From Acanthosepion esculentum (Eukaryota; Mollusca; Cephalopoda; Sepiida; Sepiidae): 64,000 bases of DNA. Location: positions 67,199,842-67,263,841 of the forward strand of contig OZ038488.1 in assembly GCA_964036315.1 (NCBI GenBank), read 5' to 3'. The stretch's first letter is position 1, and each line of letters begins with the position of its first letter. The notes under the pieces were generated by a model. It was not told where the DNA came from and searched no databases. It saw only the letters and a program-made list of their open reading frames with translations. A program made the position numbers and the translations under genes. Shown here piece after piece: positions 11,701-25,130 of the stretch.

Positions 11701-12375
11701 GTGTTGGAACAATCAAGCAAGCATACTGAATAAGCAACAGAGCAAAACAAAAACGAAACAACTGGGATTGAACAAACTTTTATTAGGTTGTCACAAAGCA
11801 AATGAATAAAACACTTCTGAAATATTAAATAATTTATTTAATTGAAATAGGTACCATGTTGAATTGATCTGTTTTTTTTTAATAAAGTATCATTTTTTCT
11901 GATTTACTGAATTATTTGACAACGTATAATTTTTGAAGAACCGCCAATGAGAGATTTGTGCAAATAAATATGAATAATTTTATATGATTAAGCTTAGTAA
12001 ATAAGGAGTCGGCACCCGTTCGCATCCGAACATCGGGATCGTCATTCTCTCTCTCCCTGTTCCCCCACGCCCGATGGCAGTAGCGGAAATTGCTGTGAGA
12101 GATTTTGACGAGGCCATTCGCATGAATTTGATTTTGGCGGACAACTCTGCTCGACGGAGAAGCCCAGACACTTGGCCAGAAGCGCATCCCTCGCGGCTCA
12201 AAGGGGATTGAGACCTGGTTGTATCGGAGCTGTCGGATGCTTGTTTTGCTAAGGTTCGCCTTGATTACGCTTATATATATATATAGGAGACAGTGGTATT
12301 AAAAATGCTCAATACACGTGTGAAAAAATAAAATAAAAGTAAAAATAACATGTAGAGATTTAAATTTTAAAAAAG

Positions 12376-12469
12376 GTATTTAGCACGTAACTGAATGTAA
12401 TCGATTCGACTGGAATTCGAATTCGGCTCTGTTTCCTTAATTCAAGCCGCTATACATTACTCCACCGTG

Positions 12470-12471
<2 letters not shown>
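12376..12471 (-). mobile_element. tRNA-derived SINE head
   Basis: Reverse complement GCACGGTGGAGTAATGTATA...GCCGAATTCGAATTCCAGTC matches the heads at 24.8, 27.2 and 37.0 kb. It ends against a CT/AT microsatellite. Confidence 0.75.
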
Positions 12472-12473
<2 letters not shown>

Positions 12474-12508
<35 letters not shown>

Positions 12509-12518
12509 CACATAGATA

Positions 12519-12554
<36 letters not shown>

Positions 12555-12966
12555 TATACATCTATATTTATATACATATATATATATTCACATACATATA
12601 TATTTATATACATATATATATATTCACATACATATATATTTATATACATATATATATATTTATATACATATACACATATACATATATATATATATTTATA
12701 TACATATACATATACACATATACATATATATATATATTTATATACATATACATATACACATATACATATATATTTATATACATATACATATATATATACA
12801 CATATACATATATATATATATTTATATACATATATATATATATATTTATATACATATATATATATATATTTATATACATATATATATATATATTTATATA
12901 CATATATATATATATATTTATATACATATATATATATATTTATATACATATATATATATACATATA
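12474..12966. repeat. Compound microsatellite with higher-order unit
   Basis: Starts as (CT)n and turns into nearly 480 bases of T/A with scattered C. In the right half a unit of about 24-28 bases containing TTTATATACATATATATA repeats several times, so it is minisatellite-like. Long open frames on both strands (Tyr/Ile) are artefacts. Confidence 0.92.
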
Positions 12967-13560
12967 TGCAATCGTCTTTTTTGCTTTTCTTTAATTTTAA
13001 TATCAGAGCGAATCTTAGCGAATAATTCCCTCGAAAGGTGTTGTCAGGAACAATCACGCCTTGTCGCCCTGATTTCGAAGGCTGCCATCAGTATCAGCCC
13101 GAGTAATGATGAGGTTTAAACAAATAATAGCCTCTCTAATAAAAGATGCATTAATTCAATAATTAGCGTCTCCAGGTTTATTACCTTTTCGTTTGTCTCT
13201 CTTAATCTGCGTTATCGATCACCTTCACCTTTCTGGCTATCACGTAACTGTAGACGTTACTCCTCAACCACCACCACTTCACTTTTTCTTTAAAGAGATA
13301 ATAATGCGAATATACTCGACCCAGAAGAATTCATTCATGTGCATAGTAGATCATCCGAGCTGTCGGGGCGGCCTACCTCCACCAGTGTGAAATCTTGGTT
13401 TGTCCCGTCTTTTGTCAGCGTGCATGGTGTGTTCGTATGGCGAGCGGTACGTCGCTCTCAACATGGTTGAAATTATTGCCTGTTCGTTATTTATTGCAAA
13501 ATCAAAGGAAAGTGATAGAAAATAAATAAAAGAAAATAATGGCTATACCCACCTACCTAC

Positions 13561-13564
13561 CTAT

Positions 13565-13611
<47 letters not shown>

Positions 13612-13612
13612 G
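13561..13612. repeat. (TATC)n / GATA microsatellite
   Basis: About 12 CTAT units after ACCTACCTACCTATTT. Confidence 0.95.
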
Positions 13613-14016
13613 TTTTGTTGGTCTCTCTCTCTATATATATCTACACATAGATAGATATCAATGATCCCAACATTGTTCGGATGTAAATGTATATATAATT
13701 TCCCCATCTTTCTATGAACGTTATTTATAGTGGGTACACGTATTTGAGTTGCTGTCCCTGGATTTTATTTTATTAAACAGTGAACAAGCTGATCTCCGTA
13801 GTCGAACTAGTAGAGTCACACTTTAGCATCCCTAATGCAAAAAAGGGATGCAGTTTCGATTCCACTCGGATGCACAATTTTTCTTTTGTCAGACTTCCCA
13901 ATTTAGTCCGGCTGTTATTAATTTAATTGTTTAATAAAATAAAATAAAATAACAGGGATAGCAACCTAAATAAAATAACGTCCATCGTACTAATACATAA
14001 TATCGGATAGAAAATT

Positions 14017-14018
<2 letters not shown>

Positions 14019-14062
<44 letters not shown>
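14019..14062. repeat. (AT)n microsatellite
   Basis: About 22 AT units. Confidence 0.95.
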
Positions 14063-14070
<8 letters not shown>

Positions 14071-14511
14071 TTGTGTGTTTGTGGGGGTGGGAGTGTATTT
14101 GTAACAAACCGTTGTGGTCTCTAATGCCTTAGTTAAGTTTGACTCAGTTGTTAAATGCGGGTCAAACTGGCCTTAGGAGGAATGTCTTTTTGGGAAATTC
14201 TGGCTCCCTTATCACATATGCAAACCTTTAAGAGTGTGTGTTTAGTGAAATCGTGACACACCTTTCACTGCATAGTTTTTTTTTCTGCTATTAAAAACGT
14301 TCTACACAAACAAATAGCCAGAGGAATCAACACTGTATGACGACAGCCGGTCGGATTCACACTTCAATACGATCTTCAGACAAAGACTGAATATATATAT
14401 ATATATATATCTCATATTACTTGGTAATCCGTATGGAGGATGAAATCCTGAGAGCTCAATGTAAATTCAGAGCTAATAATAATAATATAATAATAATAAT
14501 AATAATAATAA

Positions 14512-14548
<37 letters not shown>

Positions 14549-14666
14549 TATTTCTAAAGAGTTAATTGATTTTTATTTTTAATTTAACGTTATTACTTCA
14601 AACGTTATAGTATCCGAACAATAGTGAACGAATCAAACAAGTTTTTCCTATTTGTTTGACACACAC

Positions 14667-14700
<34 letters not shown>

Positions 14701-17700
14701 TTGTCTTTGTGCGTGCGTGCGTAGTTATCTTTCAAATATAACCTTGACATTGAATTCTGTATATGTTTTAGTAAAACATCAGCTAAACAGAGAAACATTG
14801 AATTAAATATCAATTTCATTTATGATCAAATGTCACTGTTTGGGTTTTACTTGGCCTATAAAGACTAATAATATTTTAATTTTTTAGCAGAACATCATTG
14901 TTTATTTAATGAATGCTTCAGAACACGTAGTTTTAAAAAAGGGCGTTTATTTCAACAGGCGGCGAAAGTCATAACTGAATTTTCCTTGCTACAACCTCGA
15001 AAATCGTATTATTTTACCGGATACTAAGAAAATATAATTATTTACTAATATTTTATATTTTAAATTTTATAATTACTTTCTATTTTTAATCGGAGACACA
15101 TATGTGTTAAAATCAGAAATAAAATCTAAAATTTCTTCTTCCCCAAATTACAAACATTTTCTCCCTCCGTGATCATTATTTTCTCTTTTCATCACCCTCC
15201 CCCACGCATAACCAAGCAAAAAAAAAAATGCATTGGAATTTTAAGAACCTACCCTGAGTTTTCTCCGCCTATGTCGTCTATTCTTTTCTGCAGTCACCCT
15301 CCCTGCGACTATTTTGACAGTTGATAGCTAGCCAAGTCAGGCTATTATTGTGTACACATTTACACACATTCTGTTCTATTGCTTCAACAAGTTGTTTGTT
15401 GATAATGGTATGCATATGAACGAGTCGTCTGCCATCATTACAGAATCTGTTTTAGTTTTGTCTTCATCGTGTATGATGACAAAAAAATAGTTAAAATATG
15501 AAACTTAAATGAAATGTCATCAACAAACTAAGAATAACTAACGGACCCCAATAAAACGTCCGCTTCAAAAAGAGGCCTAACGTTTATCGCGGATTTTACA
15601 AAAACACAAATATTCAAACGAGATTGGATGCACAGTTCGTGAAAGAGAACCAACTCGATTGTAAAATTATTCAGACACTAACATAAACTTTGTTTTACCT
15701 GGTCATATTATTAGCCACATGTCTTATCAAATGAGTCAACATACCCACCTTACCAAGGAAGACGTGTGTGTGTGAGTGTGTGTGAGACAGAGAGAGAGAG
15801 AGAGACTTTGTACAGAGCAAAACTCTTGGTGGGATTTAGAATTTAGCATACAAATACCCTTTGATCAACATGAGTGTATATTGGGATCGCTCTAAATTGT
15901 TGTTGAAAATAAAAATAAAAAGCTTTATTTTAACATGTAGACGAATAAAGGATTGTCAACGCCCTAACAAACCAGAGTTACTTGCCCTTGTTTTTTGTAT
16001 GATTATGCGCTGACACCTGCACGTTTTAAAACCTATTGTATTACAAGTGAGATAAATTTGTTCGAAAATTAGGACTCTATCTCCAGTAATGGTTAGATGG
16101 GTTAAAACATTTTATTGTTAATTAAATTATTTTTTTTTAATTTGTTGGTTTAATTTTTTTAATTCTTTTTTTTTTAATTCTTTGATTTAAATTTTTTTTA
16201 ATTATTGAAAATATATCAAGCACCGTGCCACAAAATGAAAAGTCGGAGTCTAAATCATACGTTAAAAGTTAGTGATATTAAATTTGAAAGATTTAAGATT
16301 TAAAATAAAAATCAATTCACCACAAGCAAAGTAATAATGCCACTAAGATGCAAAAAGCAACTGAAAGTGAAAAAAAAAAGGAAAAGACTTTAAGAAGCCA
16401 AAAACCCAATCCTAAACAGGAAACAAGGGGTAAATTTCTACTCCTGTTAAAAAAAAACAGGGAGGAGTGTGAACCAGAAAATAAACAAACATATCTAGAT
16501 GATATACTTTATTTTATCTCTGATATTCTCATAAAATGAATATGTTTTTTTAGATCCATTCTGCTACTGTAAACTTGTTTTGATTTTAATTAACCTTTTT
16601 TTCTTATTCGCTTGTACATACCTACTTTTCCCATTTAAGGCTTATATAAAAGTTTTAGAAGTTAATGCTTAAAAAAGGAAGATGAAGTCTCCTGGTTTAT
16701 TTTGAAAATTAATGGCAGTATGTCTTCTGTTTAGTTCTCAAGCCCGGAAATAAGCCGCTTCCTTATGTGGATTCATATTTAAAAGAAAACATCAAGTAGT
16801 CAAGTTTTATTCAAAGTTTTCAAAAACACTTGTTTCCTCTATATTCCTTCTTGTCTTTTCTGTTAAATTCACCCTCAAATATTAAGAGTGCCACGATTTA
16901 ATAAAAAAAACAAAAAAACTTTAATTTAAAATTTATAATTTCTTGGGGTTAATTAATATTTGCGTTAAGTATTGGGGTGAATTAACAGAAAAGATAGAAA
17001 ATTTTAATATCTTCTAAAAAGTCACAAAAGAAGAGCATGTCTGCTAATCGAATTTAGTGCCTTATTGTCGAAGTAGTCCTCAAGGCAAGATTGATTACTA
17101 TCGAGCCTTCCTAGGCGATCTTTTAGTTTTTCGGAAATTTTAGTCTGGCACAAAGCCATGAAAAAAGTGGAAATCAGTGTGAACCGAACACACAGCACAG
17201 GGACAATGATTTCGAGAGTATTCAGTTAACCACTGTTTCATACTCATGTTATTTTTTTTAATACCAAAATAACGATTTGCCTCCCTTTATAACCATTTTT
17301 TTAAACTGATCTCATATTCTGACCTATCAAGAAATAATCCCGTGTTTTATTTTGCAGAAAAATAGCATTAAACTATAACACTAAAGTACTAGTCAAGAAT
17401 TATTGAATAATTCGTATAGGATCGGAATAATTATTATTTGTTTTTTTTTTGTGCGAAAGTGAATGCAACGGACTGGGCCGGAATTTGAACCCAGCGCGCC
17501 ATTCCACTTTCCGCGCAGATTCCTACTTATAGAAGAAAAAATGGCTGAAAAAATTATGTATTTTCGGTGCATTTTTTTTTTTTATTTGCTTAAATCTGGC
17601 ATTTTTTTTTTACTTCAAATCCAAAAGACGGCCTACCTTAAAATATGAGGCTAGTTAAAATAAATAAATAAATTAACTTAACTTCTGGAATGTAAGGGAG

Positions 17701-18398
17701 ACAAATCAATGTTTGGCATGCATAAATCTTTTGAAGCGCTAAACTTAAATAAATGATACTTCTTTCCATTTTTAGCAGCCATTATAACGGAAATCATTGG
17801 TGAAAAATAAATGAACAAAGACTCGACAATATTGGTTCACGTAATCAAATATTTGCCGGTTAGAGAAACATGTGTAAGAAGACTAGTCTGTAAGGGTTTT
17901 TGTTGTGTTTCTCTAACGCTAACCTCTACTATTCGACTCTTCAGTGATACTATTCATACAGGTTCATTGCATATTGTGTAGTTTATTTCTTTTAATAAAT
18001 AAAACAAAAGCGAGATACATTATATATTTAACGAAACATGGTAGTGGTGTTACGTGTATTTAGGAAGCAAACAAGTTTGGTTTAAAATTCGATTTCATTT
18101 TTTATTGTATATTCCCAGATTTCGAATAGGATGTACGTCGAGAGAGCAAAACTGTGAATAAAGAAACAAACTTTGAACCAAAACAAAACATGAACTTTGG
18201 ACAGTTTCGCCTAAAGCTTGATTCGGTTGTACACCTTATTCGAAAATTGGAAGATTACAATAAAAATATAAATACACAGCAAGCAGACCTTGTCAGTAGA
18301 ATCTAACAAAAAATGTTTGTAGATACAAACACACACACATATATTCTGTTTATAGTTTATACATTATTTTTACACAAATATTTAAGTAAATGGTTTGT

Positions 18399-18403
<5 letters not shown>

Positions 18404-18453
<50 letters not shown>

Positions 18454-18535
18454 GAAATAAGACATTATTAATAAGTCTCCAAATTCCATCTCCTATGACA
18501 GGTCTCTGTGACCCCGTTTTATATACATACACATG

Positions 18536-18570
<35 letters not shown>
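18404..18570. repeat. Two (AT)n tracts
   Basis: (AT)n at 18404-18448 and 18541-18570, separated by about 90 bases of mixed sequence. Confidence 0.9.
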
Positions 18571-18573
<3 letters not shown>

Positions 18574-18891
18574 AACAATCTCAGAACACACATATATGTA
18601 CTGAGATTGTTCTCATATTTCTTATTAAAAAGAGAGAATTTTACTGGAAATAACAATTCTCTATCGGGTTTTTCAGGGTTTCACAAATAAGGGATGGGAA
18701 AATACACCCGGTCTAACAATACGAAAGCTCGTTTTTCCCCATTGCAGATACTTTATCAAATACTTGTAAAATCCAGTTTACAAAAATGTATCAACCGAGT
18801 AAGATCTTTTAATAATTATAATAATTTATACGATTTGTCATCCTTTTTAGACTCAGTAAAATGAATTGTCGACATCTTAATAGCTGCTTCG

Positions 18892-18895
<4 letters not shown>

Positions 18896-18957
<62 letters not shown>
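18896..18957. repeat. (CA)n microsatellite
   Basis: About 30 uninterrupted CA units. Confidence 0.97.
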
Positions 18958-18960
<3 letters not shown>

Positions 18961-20504
18961 CATAAGACAGAGATAGAGAGAAGATAAGAGTACCCTTTGA
19001 TAAAGCCTGTTTAATTCTAATTTATATCAAATAAATTCTTGAATTAAAAAATGTTACGTAGTGATGATAATGAGAAAATGTAGACAAAACATTTTCTTAT
19101 GATACAAACCTTTCATTTTCATTGCTACCATTTCATTAATTAAAAATCCAATCATAGTTTTTCCATTTCATAAAATATTTTAAAATTCATCTTTTTAACC
19201 TAAAATCGTCCTTTAAAATATCATAATATCCACGTTCTTTTCGCTTTAAATCTCGTCCATTCTTTCTAGTAATTCCTTTTCTACATAAATTTGCAAGAAG
19301 ACTTTTTCTTTCAGCAACGAATGAGTGACGTCAATTGAAATTATCTGTCACCAAGCAATCACATCTTTCAAGATTTTTGTTTTCTTTTCCGATATAAAAA
19401 AAGAAATAATGCCATTTCCTCTTTTTCTTACGAAGTAGGAAATAAATATTTTGTTTTGGATAAAATAAAAAAGAATTTAAGTTATCCACTCTTGTTTTCC
19501 GTTCTTGAAAAATATTTTCCTATCCGTTTCTGACTCCGACGTCAATGGAATTCATTGACAAATTGAATCCTCTACAAATCGTAGTAATGTAGTCCCGGGC
19601 TTGTTTCCATATATGGAATAAAATACCACTTCCTCCTCCTCTTTTTCCTCTCTCTCTGTATATATATTTCCCTCTCTCTTACATTCTGTGTTTCGTTTTC
19701 CTGCGGTATTCCTTTCCTTTTGTCGAATTATTTAATGAGGATTTCTTTTTCTTCTCCTCCTCTCTCTTATCGTCTAGCTTTTCTATTGTTCTTTCACTCA
19801 CCGAGCGCTTCTAACTCTCTTCATGGTCCATTCTTGTTACTCGACTCACTCTCTATAACTGTCTTTGCCCCCCCCCCCCGCCTTCGTCTGTTTCTCTTTG
19901 AATTGGCAGAGGGATGGTGGAGGTCGTTAGCTCAAGTATAACAACATGGCAGTGTCACATGATTGGAACCCACCCCCTTATAAGGTAGGCCGCGTATAAA
20001 TATCCAATGAATCATACACATTTTTGAGAGAATAAATAAATTAAAATTAAATAAATTTTTAGCCCTTTCCTCTTGATCGGACATTTCCTTTCGAAGGAAG
20101 TGCAGTATAGAAAATTTCGTATAAGTTGACAAGAACGGGCTGGATTAAACACGTTTGAGACATTTTTTTTGCCAGCGCTACGTTTTACTCCGGTGTAGCG
20201 ATACAGTCAAATAAAATTGAGTGCGCAGGTTACCGGCCTTTCGCACCTTGGAAAGTCAGTGGTCCGCCATTGCAATAACCAGGCAGAGGATTTTTATATT
20301 TACACAATATAGATGTTAATTTATTGTTATTAATAATATTCTTATTAATACTTATCTACTGTTAATTAATATTCTGTGACACGAATAGTCTTTATTTTCT
20401 CCAAAAGAAAGGATAACACACAAGGGGGAAAAAGAAGAAAAAAAAGACCCCCGCACAAGGGAGAAAAACAAAAACTTAAAAGCCCATAATTTTTTTTTGA
20501 ATCC

Positions 20505-20530
20505 TACAAACGGGAGGAGATTTATAAATA

Positions 20531-20575
<45 letters not shown>

Positions 20576-20611
20576 ACCCTAAAGGATAAGCAGAAATATC
20601 TACCGGGAAAA
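20505..20611 (+). promoter_or_regulatory. Presumed promoter / 5' UTR of the short tropomyosin isoform
   Basis: The sequence just before the exon 1b start codon must carry its 5' UTR. It contains TTTATAAATAAATATATA at about 20520, which resembles a TATA element, and then an (AT)n microsatellite reaching to about 40 bases before the ATG. The start-site context GGGAAAAATG has A at -3. No transcription start can be fixed from sequence alone, and the AT-rich run may simply be a microsatellite. Confidence 0.35.
20533..20573. repeat. (AT)n microsatellite beside exon 1b
   Basis: AT dinucleotides with one C interruption, ending about 40 bases before the start codon of exon 1b, so within its 5' UTR or promoter. 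Confidence 0.9.
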
Positions 20612-20731
20612 ATGTCTGTGGAACTGGTAAAGAATCGGCTTCGTACGCTGTCGGAACAGGTAGCTAAAGTGACGGACGAGAAGGAAGTTTTAAAAGCAGA
20701 TTTAGAAGAGGAAAGACGGAAAAGAGAAGTA
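20612..20731 (+). CDS. TPM: Tropomyosin alternative first exon (exon 1b, short isoform)
   Basis: An ATG opens 40 codons beginning MSVELVKNRLRTLSEQ and ending LEEERRKREV, followed by the donor GTAGGT at 20732. The exon ends in phase 0, which matches exon 3. The peptide is charged and heptad-like, and it aligns in length and ending with the exon 1b product of vertebrate short tropomyosins (ending ERKLRET before exon 3). It replaces the roughly 80 residues of exons 1a and 2 in long isoforms, giving a short, typically cytoskeletal, protein. The end at 20731 rather than three bases earlier was chosen because it aligns the junction with vertebrate exon 1b and gives a better donor. A separate promoter is implied. 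This short peptide is recognised partly through its context and phase. Confidence 0.88.
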
Positions 20732-22851
20732 GTAGGTTATCCTTTTTTTTCCTTTTTGTTTCTATTCGTTTAAATAGCAATGTTTTGACTTTGTTTTTTC
20801 GTGTTTCAAATATCCAAGTTTAATCCTTGGTTTTCTGCTCTTATCCTCCTTACTCTCCTTTTTTACTGTCTATTTTATGAAATCTCTAAAGAAAACATTT
20901 CTTGCTGTTTTGATAACTGCATTTATAAACATCTCTTTTCGTGCTAACAAACTATCAAATGAGTTCTGCATAATCTTAGAATTCTCCTCTAAGATGGGCT
21001 TGAGATAATTATTGTTTTACTGTTGCTACATATTTTAAAATATTTCAAATACAAATGAGCCAAATTTATGGGGAGGATCTCCTTGAAAGATTGTAACTTA
21101 GTTCAGTAAAACATTTCAATCTAAAAAGTCCTTCAGTCGAGTTATTAAGATTAGTTTGCATAAGCATAATGAATGATTATTTTACTGAAACTAAAACTTG
21201 ATTTTGTGAAAACATTTTAATTTAATCTGCTTTTCATGACAAATATTACTGATTCTGAAATTAAACCTGAAGTTTCGACACTTTCAATTCAATAACTTTG
21301 TTTCTCTCTCTCTCTCACACACCCTTAATTTCACTTAAAATATTTAGATTGAAGCCCGGTTTATTGAAAATCCAATGAAACGCCTTGTTTACGATTTCTC
21401 TATATCTTCTATCGCGCTGTCACTATTAAAAATAGGAGTCATTGTTTTAATTTTATTTAAAAACAATTAAAAATTTGGAATTAAATCTATAGCAATATAT
21501 GCAAAAAGAACTCCAGATTACAAATTTTAACAAAATTCTTACATTTTAAGAAATCATGCCATATGAGCATATTTGTTTTGGCTTCCGTAGGGGGATCAAT
21601 TTACGATTAAATTAAATAGTAAACCCGACCCCAATTATTAAATTATTAATTTTCTTTTTTATATTTGTAATCTAAAAAAACATTTATTTCTGGTGACAGT
21701 TCCTAGTATTGTCCCATTTAACAAAATCTATTATTTTTAATGGTACAATACCACTTTTGATCCTTCGTTAAGTCAACCATTTTTGTGTATGTAGAAGTGT
21801 GTTTCTTGACGTAAAAGGTAGATTTTCTCTCTTACAATGGAAGAGATCCCCTTTTAAAGGGTTCTACATTAACCCTTTGTAAGCTACCAACACTTAACAA
21901 ATAATCTACTGTTGTCCTCGCGACATTGTCACCTTATTTTTCTTTGTTCTTTTTTAACTAAACGTTGTTTCTGGGCGGAGTTTTTAGTATCACTCCATTT
22001 TCCAGTCTCTGACATGTCTACATTAATTTAAGTGTGAATTGTGTTATCCGAGGGCCTAATACCAATCTATATAATCTGTCTTTTCATTGCACCAAAAATT
22101 ACACACCCTTACTCATTACAGATTTTACTTACATTAATTTCATATATTCCATCTACATTGTGTAAATTGAATATAATCTTACATTCTGGTTGGTTATGTA
22201 CTAAAAATAAGTGCTTATTTACTATTACTCAATTCAACTTGAGAAAAACTAAGATTTGTATTTAATGACGGTAAATCGTGATGTCTAGATTAGAATATTT
22301 ATTTGCCGACTGCTATTACGACTACTATTTCTTTCTAGTAGTTCTAGTACTTTAAATATCTTTGTGACAGTTATTTTTTTTTTTAATATTGTACGCTTTT
22401 GTTAGTTATCTCTAAAATTTAAGATAGGATTTTAGCTTATTTGCTCGAGAAATTCTCTAAACAGGGGAAAAATATAAACTAGGATTTTTAACTGTAATGT
22501 GTACCGGAAACAAAAGGACAATTTTTACTTTACAGATTTTTTTTTTCACGAGGTAGTTGCTATCGATTTTTAAATCATCTGAAAATTTTAACCAATTTAT
22601 AAAAACAAAAACAAAACGAACCTGATTCATATGTACGGTAAGAATCCTATAATCATTAATAATATGCATCTCGCCATGTTTTTCTTAAACATTCGCTTTC
22701 TTTTATTTTCTAATGATTGTCTTCTGCTCTAATGTTTAGAGCAGGTAGTAATGGAAGAAAGATTTAATCAACTACCGGCTGACCAGACATAACCTAATTC
22801 TGCTGCAGTAACATACACAAGATTAATCAAACTATATTTCACTTGCGTGCG

Positions 22852-22892
<41 letters not shown>

Positions 22893-24553
22893 ATATATAT
22901 ATACACTGTTTTAAATTCTACTTCATTCTCCACTCAACGCTGAGGTTTTTTTCTTACTTGCAAGAGAGGGGAGAGCATGCTCTCCTTTCATATCTAAAAT
23001 ATTGTCTTTATATTGCTGAAACTTTGATTAGCTGTTTCGTGAGGGCTAAGAAACCCATCTATTATTATAAATACGTGTGTGCGATGAGTTGTCTTGTTGC
23101 TACTGTTATTAACTTTACCTTGTTACTCCTTTCTGTTTGGTTAGTGATCCACTTTCAAGATTGCATTAAAAAGGGGCGATTATTTTTTTTAATCGTTTTT
23201 ACTACTTACAAAAAATAGTCCATACTTTTATAGACCACTTTAAATATACACTTTTATGGCATCCAAAATAAATAAAAAACTAGTTCATTTCTCGACAGTT
23301 TTGAAGTAAACGAATATCTTAGAAATTTTAAATAATTTTTCCTTTTAAGATAGTCAATAAATCTTTTTCTATTGTTGCTAATATCCTTACTTTTACCTAG
23401 TAGAAATTGTAAATGTGCCCATCCTCCTAATAAAAACCGGTTTTCCAACGCCTCCATTTTGAATTTCACAAAAAGCTTTCCCCAAATTGTCATTTGAAAA
23501 AAATCCGTATATTCACCATTTTTTTAAAAAACTGTTTTGATTTCAACAAAGAGACTCTTAGATTTAATTTCTAGAAATAAAACTAATATTTTCAAATGTC
23601 TTGTTAGCAAAAATGATTTTGTTAAAAGGTTTATTCCCATAGAACATCAATGAAAAACTGTTTTTAAGGCAATTTTACCTAATTCAAGTACTAGTATAAT
23701 ATAGTGGGGAATGCAACAAATTCAGAACTAATGAAAAAGAAATATCAAAATAGTCTGAAAGGTCTCATTATGATATGACCTTTAGAGAAACAACTGCATC
23801 GCCCTAGTCTAAGTTGACCCTCTTTTTTTTTACCGGCTGTCTGATCTTAACCAACTAAAAAGCAGACGTGTGTGTTTTTTTTGTTTTTAAGTATTAGTCA
23901 CATTCACCCCCTTACCACTCAGTTCATACTAAAAAAAATTCTATTTAAGTTCCTCCCTTTTTTTCTTTTTCGTTTCAAATGTTTATTACATTATTCTTAG
24001 CTTTTAAGTTACATGAAACAATTTTACTGTATTTAAGCCGGGACAAATAAGTCTATGTCGGTTGCTTGGTAGTAGAAGTAAATTTATTAATCATGACTCA
24101 TTGCTAAAGTGTGTGTTACTCTTTCAATCGATTGCTATTTTTATGGTATTAGAAATGCTTTGCTTCACTCGTATAGAAATATCGACATTGTTAAAACTTT
24201 TTTTAGTTCATTTTTTGGTTGTTTTAATAGACGTTTTCTAAATAAAATATACGCAACACTAGCGGTATCTCGTTTTTTTTTTATAACCTCGGCTGGCTGC
24301 ATTTCTTATCTAATTCTAATCATCTGGTACTGTTGGTGTCATTTGTTGCGGCAAATGAAAAGCATGGGCGTGCATTTACTAAGATTTAGTCAACTGATTT
24401 GTATGTGTGGTTCTTGGTAATAAAGAAACGTTCGTTATTTTGTCACTTAAAATGGAACAGCTATATATTCATTTTCGCAAGAAACCAGGGACACTCCAGC
24501 TATACCTCACAATATCATCAAAGTTGATTCCTCCTCCCCATTTTTTTTTTAAA

Positions 24554-24843
24554 GTGCCATGCGTGATACACGCTTAGGCGATCATATATCTTTCGATTCA
24601 TGACTGACGAGGCAGATTTTTCCTGCAGTAGATTGCTATTTCTTTCTGCGGTAGACCAGTTGCCATCCCAGGCTATAGAACCTGGTCTGTTCTGCTATTC
24701 ATCCACAGATGGAGGGAGAAGAAGATTTATACCCTTTCCCAAGGGTATTAGCACGAAAAGGAATGCAATGGATTCGACTAGAATTCGAACTCAGCTCTCC
24801 GATTCCTCAATCTGAGCCGCTATCCCTTACTCTACCGTGCCTC
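24554..24843 (-). mobile_element. Full-length-looking tRNA-derived SINE
   Basis: Reverse complement starts GCACGGTAGAGTAAGGGATA (A-box region), has GCTGAGTTCGAATTCTAGTC (B box), the central block GGGAAAGGGTATAAATC and ends ATCGCCTAAGCGTGTATCAC...ATGGCAC. About 290 bp. It is nearly collinear with the + strand copy at 36978-37269. Confidence 0.88.
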
Positions 24844-24889
24844 CCTCCCAAAAGTAAAGTAGCTTAAAATATAATTGCACATAATACCA

Positions 24890-25130
24890 GGAAGAAACAT
24901 TTGAAATTTCTAGGACACAATGAGGAAAGAGGGATTGGAAAATGTAACACTCACAGGGCATGTTGACGGCAAGAAGGACAAGAATAACCTATTTAACGAG
25001 CTTGTGTAAATGATCCGCTGAACAAGAATTAGGAGAGATAGCAAAAAGGCAAAGACTGCAAAGAGCTACAAAGGACAGGAAGTTGGGGAGAACCATGTTC
25101 GGCCACGTCCCGAAGGGACACGGCACATAA
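24890..25130 (+). pseudogene. LINE C-terminal relic
   Basis: With one frameshift: FLGH, then MRKEGLENVTLTGHVDGKKD, the same tail as at 5240-5600 and 45790-46255. Stops and frameshifts make it non-functional. Confidence 0.7.

Larger units (their letters stand above)
1..20504. other. Non-coding region upstream of exon 1b
   Basis: No real gene was recognised; open frames here are short or low-complexity. It contains foldback and inverted-repeat elements (900-979, 1362-1530, 4417-4600), SINEs (1008-1140, 5727-5860, 6451-6807, 12376-12471), LINE relics (5240-5600, 6340-6450 with 6808-6960), a purine-rich tract (2945-3432), and large microsatellites (7180-7253, 12474-12966, 13561-13612, 18896-18957). 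About 1.6-2.9, 3.5-4.4, 7.3-8.5, 8.7-11.9, 14.8-18.3 and 19.0-20.5 kb hold little beyond AT-rich unique-looking sequence. It is either 5' flank or an intron of the long tropomyosin isoform. Confidence 0.7.

Noticed and set aside
12437..13057. 206- and 175-codon frames rich in Tyr and Ile on opposite strands
   Set aside because: Both arise from the TA/CA microsatellite, which has no stops in these phases.
1..20500. Search for tropomyosin exons 1a and 2 (long isoform)
   Set aside because: No stretch with the expected Lys/Glu-rich start or exon 2 wording was found; they probably lie outside the window.
22847..23218. 123-codon + strand frame
   Set aside because: Begins in an (AT)n tract, hydrophobic AT-driven composition, no recognisable domain.
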